From the NCBI RefSeq assembly GCF_020805785.1, contig NZ_JAJGZV010000011.1:1-64000 (forward strand): a DNA stretch of 64,000 bases, given 5' to 3'. Below, one piece after another: positions 53,973 to 62,722 of the stretch. A program made the position numbers and the translations under genes. Origin of the DNA: Flavobacterium chungbukense (GTDB lineage Bacteria > Bacteroidota > Bacteroidia > Flavobacteriales > Flavobacteriaceae). Under the pieces are notes generated by a model. That model was not told the origin of the DNA. It did no database searches and saw only the letters and a list, made by a program, of their open reading frames with translations. Position 1 is the first letter of the stretch, and the number at the start of each line of letters is the position of its first letter.

Positions 53973-56765
53973 TTATTTAATAGTTAGTTTAGAGGTTAAA
54001 GGGGTGAGCGTCACGGGGCCCAACAAGCCGGAAGGCATCGGACTCCATTTTGAAGCATCGAATTTTTTATAATCTTTATCGACCATATTGATTTCATAAA
54101 AAATCTTCCATTCTTCCCCTTTTAATTCCTTGTCACGGATTCTGTTGGCTGAAAGATTCGTTACCTGAATCTTAAGAATGTTTTTGCCTGGTTTTAACTT
54201 GCCAATATTAAGCTGGTAAGGAACCGACCACGCTGTACCAATATACTGGTCATTGAGCCAGACTTTTGCGCTTTCGCGGACGTCGCCAAGATTAAGGTTC
54301 CAGGATTCTGTTTTAGCATTCGGATTGTCAAATTCTAAGCTGTAGGTTGCCGAGCCGGAAAAAGCTTCGGCTTCAGGACTCAATTTTGTCCATGATTCCA
54401 GATTTGAAATTTCTGCCGCTTCTGGAAGCTTAGGACCTCCTTTATCAAAAGTAATTTTCCATTTTCCTTTTAGAGTAGTAGCTTCAGCAGTACCTTCAAA
54501 ATACGGCCATTTTTTTTGGGATGCCGTATTTTCAGTTTTTAGGAAGTAAGACTTGCCAGGCTCAATTTTGATTTTGACGAATGTTTTATCTCCTGTTTTT
54601 TTTACGATTGCATTACCAAATTCCCTGTTTAGCGGATCAAGAATAATGACTTCCTTATTGCTGATTTGCAACGGAATAAAATCGTTAATTGTTGTAGCGG
54701 TATGATTGACCAGGTAGTAAATTTTCTCTCCTCCAATAGTTCTTCGAATATATTTTAAACCTGTGTTTACAAGTGTTTCAGGATAAATCTGTACATTTTC
54801 CAAAGCTGAAAAAATATCTGTGGCAGGTTTAATCTGTTTGTTTTCAGCTAAAAGCTGCTGCAGTTTTTCTTCCTGCTTTTTATAATCGTAAAAACCGGGA
54901 ACAGATTCCGGCAGATTTTCAAAAACAATAACGGCTCCTCCTTTCTGCAGTTCAATTAATTTTTGAAGCGTTGCCAATGGCATTTTTTTGCACGAAGGAA
55001 CTAGTAACGATTTAAAAGTTCCTCCTGGAAGCACTATTTTTCCGTCAATAACTTTGGCCTGAGCTATAAAATTATCCGAAATAAAATCAACGCCGTAACC
55101 TTTTTTCATAAGTTTATTAGTGGTCTCGTAAAATGGAGTTCCCTGCAGCCATTCTGAAAGCGAATGGATTTTGAATTCAAAAAACAAAGTACCTTTTTTA
55201 TACTCATTCCAAATGTCAAAAATGGGAAAGTATAGTAAGATTTCATTGTCTGGTTTTCCCTGCTGTAGCAGTGACTGGCAGTTGGAAATATAGGAAAAAA
55301 GGGCAGGAGCGTCTTGCCAGATGCTGTTATTGGCATTAAAATTTACGGCAGCATAAAACTGCCAGCCTGGCCAAGCAGCTCTTTCTGGCGAATAAGTAGA
55401 ACCGTGCAGGAAAATATGGTTGATGCCGTTGAGCATTAAATCTTCTGCTTCCGGTTTACATTGTGATAAAGCTGCTTTAAAATGTTCACGCAGCCACGTA
55501 AAAGTTTCGGAAGAAACCAGATTTTTACCTGAAATATGAGCAGCCGATGACGAAAATTTCAACATTACGGGATCAGCATCTCCAGGGCGGATATCTTCTT
55601 TTTCACGTCTGAAACCTGGAATATCAAAAGGCATAGAACCAAAGGTCTCACATTCTGGAATATCCGCAGAAGCGTACAAATCTATCAGATTCCCTGGTGA
55701 ACCATGTGCCTGAAGTTTGGTTTTGAAGTTTTTAGAATTTGCCCATTTAGTCCACGGTTTGTCAAATTTATTGAGTAGTAAATCGCCAATTGTCTGGCGA
55801 TAATCACTTCTAATTCTATTGCTTAGTTCGCTGTCGGTTTCGCTGAGCATTAACGGCAGCTGCTTTTTAAGATCGTAACCTCTGAGTTTTATGAATTCGT
55901 CAAAAAAAGCCGGAGTAAAATCGGTGCCGTATACTTCGTAACTATCGTTAAATATAGCTCTAATTTTGCCCTCACGTTCATTAAAAGCACTGTTAAATGG
56001 AACAACATATGCGTTAAGAGCCTCTTGGGAATAATGGTCGACCGTAAAACCGGCTCCTCCAGGTGCAGCCCTTTTTACCTGCTGTCCGGTTTTGCCTGAA
56101 AAAACAGCATATAGGGTATAATCTGTTTTTTTTGCAGTCCATTTTAGTTTGTAAGGTTCCGGATTTGGAAGCGAAATAGAGCTGCTGTCAAAACCTTTAT
56201 CTCTTGATTTTGATTTGCTCCCTTTCAGCTGGTCTGTCAGATTGAGGTAAGAACCGTCACTTCCAAAGGCAACAACATATAAAAGCGAGGCAGGATTTTT
56301 TTCTTTGCTGTTTTCCACTTTTATGATCCTGTCGATGGTTTCGTTTTTTTTAAGCGGATATTTTTCGACAATAAGCTTTGTTGCGGCATATTCTGTCGTA
56401 ACATGCGATCCGCCATAAGGCCATCCAGTTCCCAACACCATATCTACCTGCATATGAAGGCTGTCCGCAGTGTGAATCGTATAATCAAGCATTTCCAGCC
56501 ATTTTGGAGAAAGATAGTCAATGAAATTTTTTTCTTCTCCTTTAACCCCGTAGATAGGAGTGATTTCTACACCGCCGATTCCTGCATTATGAAAATCAAT
56601 CAGGCTTTTCTTTAAGCCAGGTTTGTCCACCGCGCTTCCCATCCACCACCATCGGGCCCATGGCTGGTTTATATTCGAAGATGCAGGCCAGGGATTTTTT
56701 TCATATTTCTGGCCGAAAGAAAGTAGGGTTATAAACAGGAAAAAGACTATATATGGTTTTTGCAT
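53973..56765 (-). CDS. GH106-family alpha-L-rhamnosidase
   Basis: 930 residues from the ATG at 56765 (a second ATG two codons earlier, 56771, is equally possible). A signal peptide (ending LLSFGQ) precedes PWARWWWMGSAVDKPGLKKS, NAGIGGVEITPIYGVKGEE and DMVLGTGWPYGGSHVT, which are hallmark GH106 motifs. Other conserved parts are EVYGTDFTPAFFDEF and GVDFISDNFI, with a C-terminal GH2-like jelly-roll (WNLNLGDVRESAKVWLNDQY). It cleaves terminal alpha-L-rhamnose. It is the first gene of the minus-strand operon and is divergent from susC. Confidence 0.93.
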   Translation of the reverse strand: MQKPYIVFFLFITLLSFGQKYEKNPWPASSNINQPWARWWWMGSAVDKPGLKKSLIDFHNAGIGGVEITPIYGVKGEEKNFIDYLSPKWLEMLDYTIHTADSLHMQVDMVLGTGWPYGGSHVTTEYAATKLIVEKYPLKKNETIDRIIKVENSKEKNPASLLYVVAFGSDGSYLNLTDQLKGSKSKSRDKGFDSSSISLPNPEPYKLKWTAKKTDYTLYAVFSGKTGQQVKRAAPGGAGFTVDHYSQEALNAYVVPFNSAFNEREGKIRAIFNDSYEVYGTDFTPAFFDEFIKLRGYDLKKQLPLMLSETDSELSNRIRSDYRQTIGDLLLNKFDKPWTKWANSKNFKTKLQAHGSPGNLIDLYASADIPECETFGSMPFDIPGFRREKEDIRPGDADPVMLKFSSSAAHISGKNLVSSETFTWLREHFKAALSQCKPEAEDLMLNGINHIFLHGSTYSPERAAWPGWQFYAAVNFNANNSIWQDAPALFSYISNCQSLLQQGKPDNEILLYFPIFDIWNEYKKGTLFFEFKIHSLSEWLQGTPFYETTNKLMKKGYGVDFISDNFIAQAKVIDGKIVLPGGTFKSLLVPSCKKMPLATLQKLIELQKGGAVIVFENLPESVPGFYDYKKQEEKLQQLLAENKQIKPATDIFSALENVQIYPETLVNTGLKYIRRTIGGEKIYYLVNHTATTINDFIPLQISNKEVIILDPLNREFGNAIVKKTGDKTFVKIKIEPGKSYFLKTENTASQKKWPYFEGTAEATTLKGKWKITFDKGGPKLPEAAEISNLESWTKLSPEAEAFSGSATYSLEFDNPNAKTESWNLNLGDVRESAKVWLNDQYIGTAWSVPYQLNIGKLKPGKNILKIQVTNLSANRIRDKELKGEEWKIFYEINMVDKDYKKFDASKWSPMPSGLLGPVTLTPLTSKLTIK

Positions 56766-56891
56766 TCTCATTTTTCAGATGGTTAGCGGTTTAATTTTGG
56801 TAAGATGTTTATTTTTAACTGTTTGAGTTGATTTATGTAGCGATAGCTGTACACAACGGCAAAGTAAAAATATTTTTTGTGGGTCAGAATG

Positions 56892-56911
56892 CTATCCTGT
56901 TGCATCCTGTA
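56892..56911 (-). promoter_or_regulatory. CAGGAT-pair motif in front of the GH106 operon
   Basis: On the minus strand it reads TACAGGATGCAACAGGATAG, two CAGGAT units at a 10-base period, the same pattern as 57138-57155. Confidence 0.5.
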
Positions 56912-57137
56912 TTTTAAGAAATTAATAAATGTATTATTTACAATTATTATCGGTTATTTTTAAATAATGCATTTATTTTATCCCATTGCGTAAATAATAA
57001 TTCAAATTTTTTTTTAATAAATTTTGAATATGGAAATTTAGGTCTTTAAGAGGCTTCCTAAGCTTGAAAATCAACGCTTTGGCGAGATGTGTCCTGTTAA
57101 AAAAAACACAATAAAAACATAAGGTATTGAAAGTTAG

Positions 57138-57155
57138 CAGGATACTACAGGATAC
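57138..57155 (+). promoter_or_regulatory. CAGGATAC direct-repeat motif in front of susC
   Basis: CAGGATACTACAGGATAC, two perfect 8-mers with a 10-base period, just upstream of a TAnnTTTG promoter element. Confidence 0.6.
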
Positions 57156-57216
57156 GGCGACGAATGCTTCTGGATAAATTTGGTTGAACTAATTAACTAA
57201 CCAAATTTAACTTTTT

Positions 57217-60200
57217 ATGAAAAACAAATGGAGTCTATTTGTGGTTTTCCTTATGTGTGCGTTGATGCATATATCGGGATATGCACAGAACAAGTCGGTT
57301 AAAGGTACAGTTACCGATTTAGCCGGGCTTCCTGTTCCAGGAGCCAATGTGATTGTTAAAGGGACAAAGCAGGGAACTAGCACTGACTTTGACGGGAAGT
57401 ATTCAATAAGTGCTTCTGCGGGACAGGTTTTGGTTTTTTCTTCTACCGGTTCAAAAACAGTTGAAATGACTGTTGGGGGCGGTTCAGAAATTAATGTAAA
57501 GCTAGCCGACGAAATATCGCAGCTTAATGAGATTGTTGTTGTTGGTTATGGAACGCAGAAGAAAGCAGATGTAACAGGAGCAGTGTCAACCATATCTGCC
57601 GAACAGCTGATGAACCGTCCTGTTTCCAATGCAACGGAAGCGCTTCAGGGTAAGGTTGCCGGGGTGGATATTACCACAAACGAACGTCCAGGAAGTCTTG
57701 GTACAGTCCGTATCCGAGGTACTCGATCTTTGACTGCAAGTAACGATCCTCTTTATGTTGTGGACGGCGTGCCGTTGATGTCTGCATCCGCAATTGAAAC
57801 TTTGAATCCGAGGGATATTGAATCCATGGATATTTTAAAAGATGCTTCAGCAACGGCAATTTATGGATCGCGCGGAGCTAACGGAGTTATTATCGTGACA
57901 ACCAAACAGGGAAAGGCAGGCAGATTTACTTTAAATTATGCTGGTACGGTAACCACGTCTCAAATTGTGGACAGGGCGCCGTCTATGAGCGCATCCGACT
58001 TTATTACTTTCAGACGATGGGCTGCTTACAATCTTGATCCATCTAAATATGCACATCCTGATACACCTAATATAGCAAATGACAGGCTGATTTTTGACAG
58101 TGCTTTAGACGGTCAGACATCCAGAGATAATGTGCTGAAAGGATGGGCCAGCGGTACTTGGGATGCTTCTAAAGTAACCAACACAGACTGGACCGATTTA
58201 GTAACTCAGGGAGGTATTAGCACTGAGCACGTTATCAGTGCAAGCGGCGGTTCTGAAAAAGTGAATACATATGGTTCTGTCGGATATCTAGATAATCAGG
58301 GTACACAGAAAGGACAGTGGTACAAACGTTATACTGCAAAACTTACCTCCAATATCACTCCGGTAGAATGGTTTAAAATGAATGCCTCATTTAATGTTTC
58401 ATGGAGCGAGCAGGATTACGGAATGTCAACTTTAAGCGCCAGAAGCGGTACAGCTCCAGATGCCATTTATGGTGCAGCTAAACAAATTTACAATATTGCT
58501 GTGCCTTACAATGCAAACGGTAATCTGATTATTAACCCGGGAGGTGAATCAGGAGTTTACACCATTATGGAAGAGTGGAATAAAAGTACGCAGCAGTCAC
58601 AGACCATGCGTGTTCTCGCTAACTTTTCTGCCACTTTAGATTTCGGCAAAATGACAAAATCATTGGAAGGACTTTCTTACAAGATAAATTTTGGACCGGA
58701 TTTTCGAAGCTGGAGAGAAGGGGCTTATATTGACGGGACTTCGGCGCTGAAAGTAAATTCAAACGGAAGCCCAGGCGTTAATTATGCCCGTCTGCAGAAC
58801 CGCCGAGATCTTTCATGGACTGTAGATAATATTATTAACTACGACCGTACATTTGCTGTAAAGCATAAAGTTGGTTTGACATTACTGCAGACTGCATCTT
58901 CTTGGAATATAGAGAACTCTTCTATGAGCGCTAACAATATTCCAAAACCATCGTTTTTATGGAATGCAATGGGCTCTGTAGACGCTACAAATGCGGCTAA
59001 TAATGCGCGTATGAGTTCAGGTATTACAGAACGTGCTATCAGTTCTTATATGGCACGTGCCAATTATGGGTACGATAACCGCTATTTACTGACCGTCTCA
59101 GGACGCTGGGATGGAGTTACACAGCTGTCTGAAGGCCATAAATGGGACTTCTTTCCTTCTGCGGCATTAGCATGGCGTATCAACAATGAAAAATTCTTAA
59201 AAAATGTGGGATGGATTGAAAACCTGAAACTTCGTTTAGGCGTTGGTACTTCCGGCAACTCTTCGGTTGATCCTTACGGGACTTTAGGAAATATCAGCCA
59301 GATATTCCTTCCTTTCAATGGCCAGAGCAATGCAATCGGTTTTACAACAAATGAACCGTATTACACAGATACACAAACAGGAATGCCCAATAAAAATCTG
59401 GGCTGGGAAAAAACTACCCAGTATAATCTTGGGTTTGATTTTAGTTTCTTCAACAATAGAATCAGCGGTGCAATCGATGCATATAAATCGGATACTAAAG
59501 ATTTGCTGCTGCGAGTTGATATACCGCCGGTGTCAGGTTATCCATACATTGTTTCCAATATAGGGCAGACAAAAAATCACGGTGTTGAAGTAACGCTTAA
59601 TCTTATTCCTATTCAAACAGCAAGCGGATTTACATGGGAAACCAATTTAAACGGCGCATGGCAGAAAGATCAAATCGTTAGCCTGGCAAACGGCGCGCAG
59701 GACATGGTAAGCAACTCATGGTTTATTGGTGAGTCTATTGCTGTGCGTTACGGTTATGATAATCAGGGAATGTGGCAGAATACTCCGGAAGATCTTGCCG
59801 AGATGGCTAAATGGAATGCTAATGGCTATAAATTTACGCCGGGTAACGTGAGGCCTAAAGATCAAAACGGCGATTATAAAATGGATGGCACTGACCGTGT
59901 TGTTGTAGGAAACAGCAATCCAAACTGGACAATGGGATGGAATAATAATTTTACTTATAAAGGTTTTGATTTAGGAATAAATCTTTACGGACGCATGGGG
60001 TACACTGCTTCTTTAGGAGGTGAGGCTTTAACAGCGCATTCTAACCAGCGTGAAACAGATTACTGGACTCCGGATAATCCAAATGCTGAATTTCAAAAAC
60101 CAATTTTAGGCCAAGCAACTTCAGGTTCAGCAGATGCTTTTTCCGGTCTTCTTGGCTTCCAGAAAGCATCCTTTGTAAAAATCCGTAATATTTCATTAGG

Positions 60201-60372
60201 CTATAATTTATCCAAAGATTTTGCAAATAAAGTGGGGCTGGCAAACATGAAATTTTATGTACAGGCTGTCAATCCTGGAAGTATTTACCAATCACTGGAT
60301 TGGTATGATTTTGACACTAATAGAACATATTTCAACCGCAGTTTTGTTATGGGAGTTGAAGTTGGGTTTTAA
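57217..60372 (+). CDS. SusC-like TonB-dependent outer-membrane transporter
   Basis: 1051 residues. Signal peptide (ending SGYAQ), CarboxypepD_reg-like domain (KSVKGTVTDLAGLPVPGANV, GTSTDFDGKYSIS), the TonB-box region NEIVVVGYGTQKK, plug (TEALQGKVAGVDITTNERPG, PLYVVDGVPL, MDILKDASATAIYGSRGANG) and barrel ending VMGVEVGF. It would import the glycan handled by the adjacent enzymes. The SusD gene follows after 42 bases. Confidence 0.96.
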   Translation: MKNKWSLFVVFLMCALMHISGYAQNKSVKGTVTDLAGLPVPGANVIVKGTKQGTSTDFDGKYSISASAGQVLVFSSTGSKTVEMTVGGGSEINVKLADEISQLNEIVVVGYGTQKKADVTGAVSTISAEQLMNRPVSNATEALQGKVAGVDITTNERPGSLGTVRIRGTRSLTASNDPLYVVDGVPLMSASAIETLNPRDIESMDILKDASATAIYGSRGANGVIIVTTKQGKAGRFTLNYAGTVTTSQIVDRAPSMSASDFITFRRWAAYNLDPSKYAHPDTPNIANDRLIFDSALDGQTSRDNVLKGWASGTWDASKVTNTDWTDLVTQGGISTEHVISASGGSEKVNTYGSVGYLDNQGTQKGQWYKRYTAKLTSNITPVEWFKMNASFNVSWSEQDYGMSTLSARSGTAPDAIYGAAKQIYNIAVPYNANGNLIINPGGESGVYTIMEEWNKSTQQSQTMRVLANFSATLDFGKMTKSLEGLSYKINFGPDFRSWREGAYIDGTSALKVNSNGSPGVNYARLQNRRDLSWTVDNIINYDRTFAVKHKVGLTLLQTASSWNIENSSMSANNIPKPSFLWNAMGSVDATNAANNARMSSGITERAISSYMARANYGYDNRYLLTVSGRWDGVTQLSEGHKWDFFPSAALAWRINNEKFLKNVGWIENLKLRLGVGTSGNSSVDPYGTLGNISQIFLPFNGQSNAIGFTTNEPYYTDTQTGMPNKNLGWEKTTQYNLGFDFSFFNNRISGAIDAYKSDTKDLLLRVDIPPVSGYPYIVSNIGQTKNHGVEVTLNLIPIQTASGFTWETNLNGAWQKDQIVSLANGAQDMVSNSWFIGESIAVRYGYDNQGMWQNTPEDLAEMAKWNANGYKFTPGNVRPKDQNGDYKMDGTDRVVVGNSNPNWTMGWNNNFTYKGFDLGINLYGRMGYTASLGGEALTAHSNQRETDYWTPDNPNAEFQKPILGQATSGSADAFSGLLGFQKASFVKIRNISLGYNLSKDFANKVGLANMKFYVQAVNPGSIYQSLDWYDFDTNRTYFNRSFVMGVEVGF

Positions 60373-60414
60373 TGAAGTGTGGCGAATTGAAGTATAACAT
60401 TAAATGCAAAAAAA

Positions 60415-62514
60415 ATGAATAATTTAAAAAATATAGGAATCGGTCTTTTATTAATGACAGGAGTGTTTTTTGCCTCGTGTTCAGAAGACTTTCTTGACGA
60501 AGAACAAACTAATGCGTATTCTACAGCTTATTTTGATACGCCAGAAGGTCTTCAGGCGTTGACGGTATCGCTTTATGGAAATATCCGCTGGCATTTTGGT
60601 TTTGAATGGTCCTACGGAAACACACTGTACGGAACAGATGAATTTACCAATGCAAATGACCTTACCAATGAAATGTGGAATACATATGATAACCGCTTTG
60701 GCCCCGTTGGTGCATCAACTGCAACAGGAGCGGCTAATGGGAATGCAACTAATCCAAATGCGCTTTGGGATGAAATGTATTATGGCATAGCGTCTTGTAA
60801 TACTATTATTGCTAAAGCAGAAACGGTGATTTCAGATTTAAAAATCAGAAACCGTTGCTTAGCGCATGCCTATTTTTTGCGCGGCTATAATTATTACAGA
60901 CTTGTAGCACAGTACGGTGGAGTTGTACTTCAGACAAAACCCATTGAAGGAGTTGTCCGAAACTACGAGCGTGCTACAGAGGAGAAATGCTGGGAACAGG
61001 TAATATCTGATTTCCGTAATGCTTACACGCTTTTTGAGGGTGAAGTTTTTACTTATGGAAAAGGGATTACCTGGACAAAAGCTACTGCGGCACATTTCCT
61101 GGCAAAAGCTTTACTGTTCCGTTCGTCCGAGCGTAATGATGCCTGGAATAATGCTTACAAGGATACTGATCTTAAAGAAGCGATCGATGCCTGTTCGTAT
61201 GCGATTACGGCACGAGGGCCACTGACGCCTAATTATAGTGATTTATACGCAAACTGGACAGGAATCGACTGTCCGAATGAGCAGCTGAACGAAATTTTAA
61301 TGGCTGCAGGCCATAATGCAGATGCTGCTACAGTGGGCCGTTTTGGAAACCGCACCTACAGCTACTTTGCCCCTCAGTTTTCAAGTTTCTCCGGAGGATG
61401 GGTAAGGCGTGGTGTCTGGATTGGAAGTATGGATTTTCAGCGTTGCCGTCCAACAGAGTACACCTACGGAATATTTGACCACGTAAATGATGCGCGTATG
61501 TGGAAAACGTTTAGAACTGTTTATGGAGCCAATACGGTAGTGACAGCAAGCGCCGGCGTGAAAGTTGGAGATCCTGGTATTGTAATGATCCTGAATACTA
61601 AAAATGATAATACCTATAACGGCGCTAAATTTGGTGCCAGCGTACAAGCGCCAACCTGGACAGATGTTAACGGTCGTCTTCCAGAGTGGAACACTGGAGC
61701 AAGACAAACTGCTACTGCGGGAACTTTGGCAGTAAAAAAAGGGCAGTTTGTGCCTAACTCTTCGGTCTTGTACCAAAATGGAGTTTATGTAGCGCCTACC
61801 TTTAAAAACCAGCCAATCTGTAACTTCTTCGCGGGTATTAATAAAACAGAATGTGGATCTCGTACTGCTGAAAGAGGGGATTCGCACCGTGATGTTATCA
61901 TGGCCCGTTTGGCAGAAACTTATTTAGTGCGTGCAGAGTGTTATGTCCGTCTTGGGCAGTATGGCAATGCAATGCAGGATATCAACACAGTGAGAGTTAG
62001 AGCACAGTGGAAGGCTGGAGAAAATAGATCTTATTATAATGACGGTTCTCAGGCATTTAAAGTTAATCCTTTAAACACAGGAACTTCGGCTACAGCCTTT
62101 GCAGCTTCTAATTTAGATATGAATACATATTATTTGTCTAATCCGACACTTGCCGTTACAACTGCGGCTTCAGATTTAAGATTAACTTCTTTTCCTAATA
62201 ATCTGCCGCCTGAAGACGAGGCTGTTATGGTTAAAGTTGGAGCTTCAACAGATAAAGAGCGTGCCATCAATTTTATTCTTAATGAGTCTACCCGTGAGCT
62301 TCTGGGAGAATGGCAGCGCTGGGAAACGCTTTCCCGTACTGGAATGCTTATCAAACGTGCTAAAGCATTCAATGCCGAGGCGGCACCTAATATTACAGCC
62401 AATAAACACGAACTGCGTCCAATTCCGCAATCCTTTATTGACGGATTGTTAAATGACGATGGTTCAAATCTGTCCAGTGCACAAAAAGCGGCATGGCAGA
62501 ATCCAGGATATTAG
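60415..62514 (+). CDS. SusD-like (RagB/SusD) glycan-binding lipoprotein
   Basis: 699 residues, at the long end for the family. Lipobox FFASCSEDF, then SusD motifs: DTPEGLQALTVSLYGNIRWH, RNRCLAHAYFLRGYNYYRLV, TAAHFLAKALLFRSSERNDA, MARLAETYLVRAECYVRLGQ, FILNESTRELLGEWQRWETL and HELRPIPQSFID. It pairs with the SusC before it. Several inserts between 290 and 470 explain the extra length and may shape binding. Followed by a strong terminator. Confidence 0.95.
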   Translation: MNNLKNIGIGLLLMTGVFFASCSEDFLDEEQTNAYSTAYFDTPEGLQALTVSLYGNIRWHFGFEWSYGNTLYGTDEFTNANDLTNEMWNTYDNRFGPVGASTATGAANGNATNPNALWDEMYYGIASCNTIIAKAETVISDLKIRNRCLAHAYFLRGYNYYRLVAQYGGVVLQTKPIEGVVRNYERATEEKCWEQVISDFRNAYTLFEGEVFTYGKGITWTKATAAHFLAKALLFRSSERNDAWNNAYKDTDLKEAIDACSYAITARGPLTPNYSDLYANWTGIDCPNEQLNEILMAAGHNADAATVGRFGNRTYSYFAPQFSSFSGGWVRRGVWIGSMDFQRCRPTEYTYGIFDHVNDARMWKTFRTVYGANTVVTASAGVKVGDPGIVMILNTKNDNTYNGAKFGASVQAPTWTDVNGRLPEWNTGARQTATAGTLAVKKGQFVPNSSVLYQNGVYVAPTFKNQPICNFFAGINKTECGSRTAERGDSHRDVIMARLAETYLVRAECYVRLGQYGNAMQDINTVRVRAQWKAGENRSYYNDGSQAFKVNPLNTGTSATAFAASNLDMNTYYLSNPTLAVTTAASDLRLTSFPNNLPPEDEAVMVKVGASTDKERAINFILNESTRELLGEWQRWETLSRTGMLIKRAKAFNAEAAPNITANKHELRPIPQSFIDGLLNDDGSNLSSAQKAAWQNPGY

Positions 62515-62540
62515 TATATTTTATTTTTTTGAAGAAAGAA

Positions 62541-62568
62541 ATCGTCTCATTTGAGACGATTTTTTTTC
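62541..62568 (+). terminator. rho-independent terminator after susCD
   Basis: An 11-bp perfect stem (AAATCGTCTCA with TGAGACGATTT) followed by T8. Confidence 0.9.
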
Positions 62569-62637
62569 GATATCTATGCAGTAGGGTGATACCAGCAATA
62601 ATAGACTTTTTTAATTTATAAGCCATATCGATCTGAT

Positions 62638-62667
62638 GTATCCTGCAGACAGGGAACTACAGGATAC
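62638..62667. promoter_or_regulatory. CAGGATAC inverted-repeat motif upstream of the acetylesterase gene
   Basis: GTATCCTG at 62638-62645 faces CAGGATAC at 62660-62667, with further partial symmetry (CAG/CTA) inside. Same 8-mer as in the susC promoter. It lies after the susD terminator and 55 bases before the next ATG. Confidence 0.6.
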
Positions 62668-62722
62668 GGTTTGTAATTTAGTGTCATATCTTTAAGTTTT
62701 TAGGACTAAAATTGTATAGCCA

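Larger units (their letters stand above)
56772..57216. promoter_or_regulatory. divergent control region between the glycosidase operon and susCD
   Basis: 445 bases without a gene. It carries two copies of a paired CAGGATAC-type motif: inverted at 56892-56911 (facing GH106) and direct at 57138-57155 (facing susC). TAAATTTG at 57175-57182 matches the Bacteroidota -7 consensus TAnnTTTG exactly and lies about 20 bases after the second motif pair, so a regulator bound there would sit on the -33 region. Confidence 0.65.
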
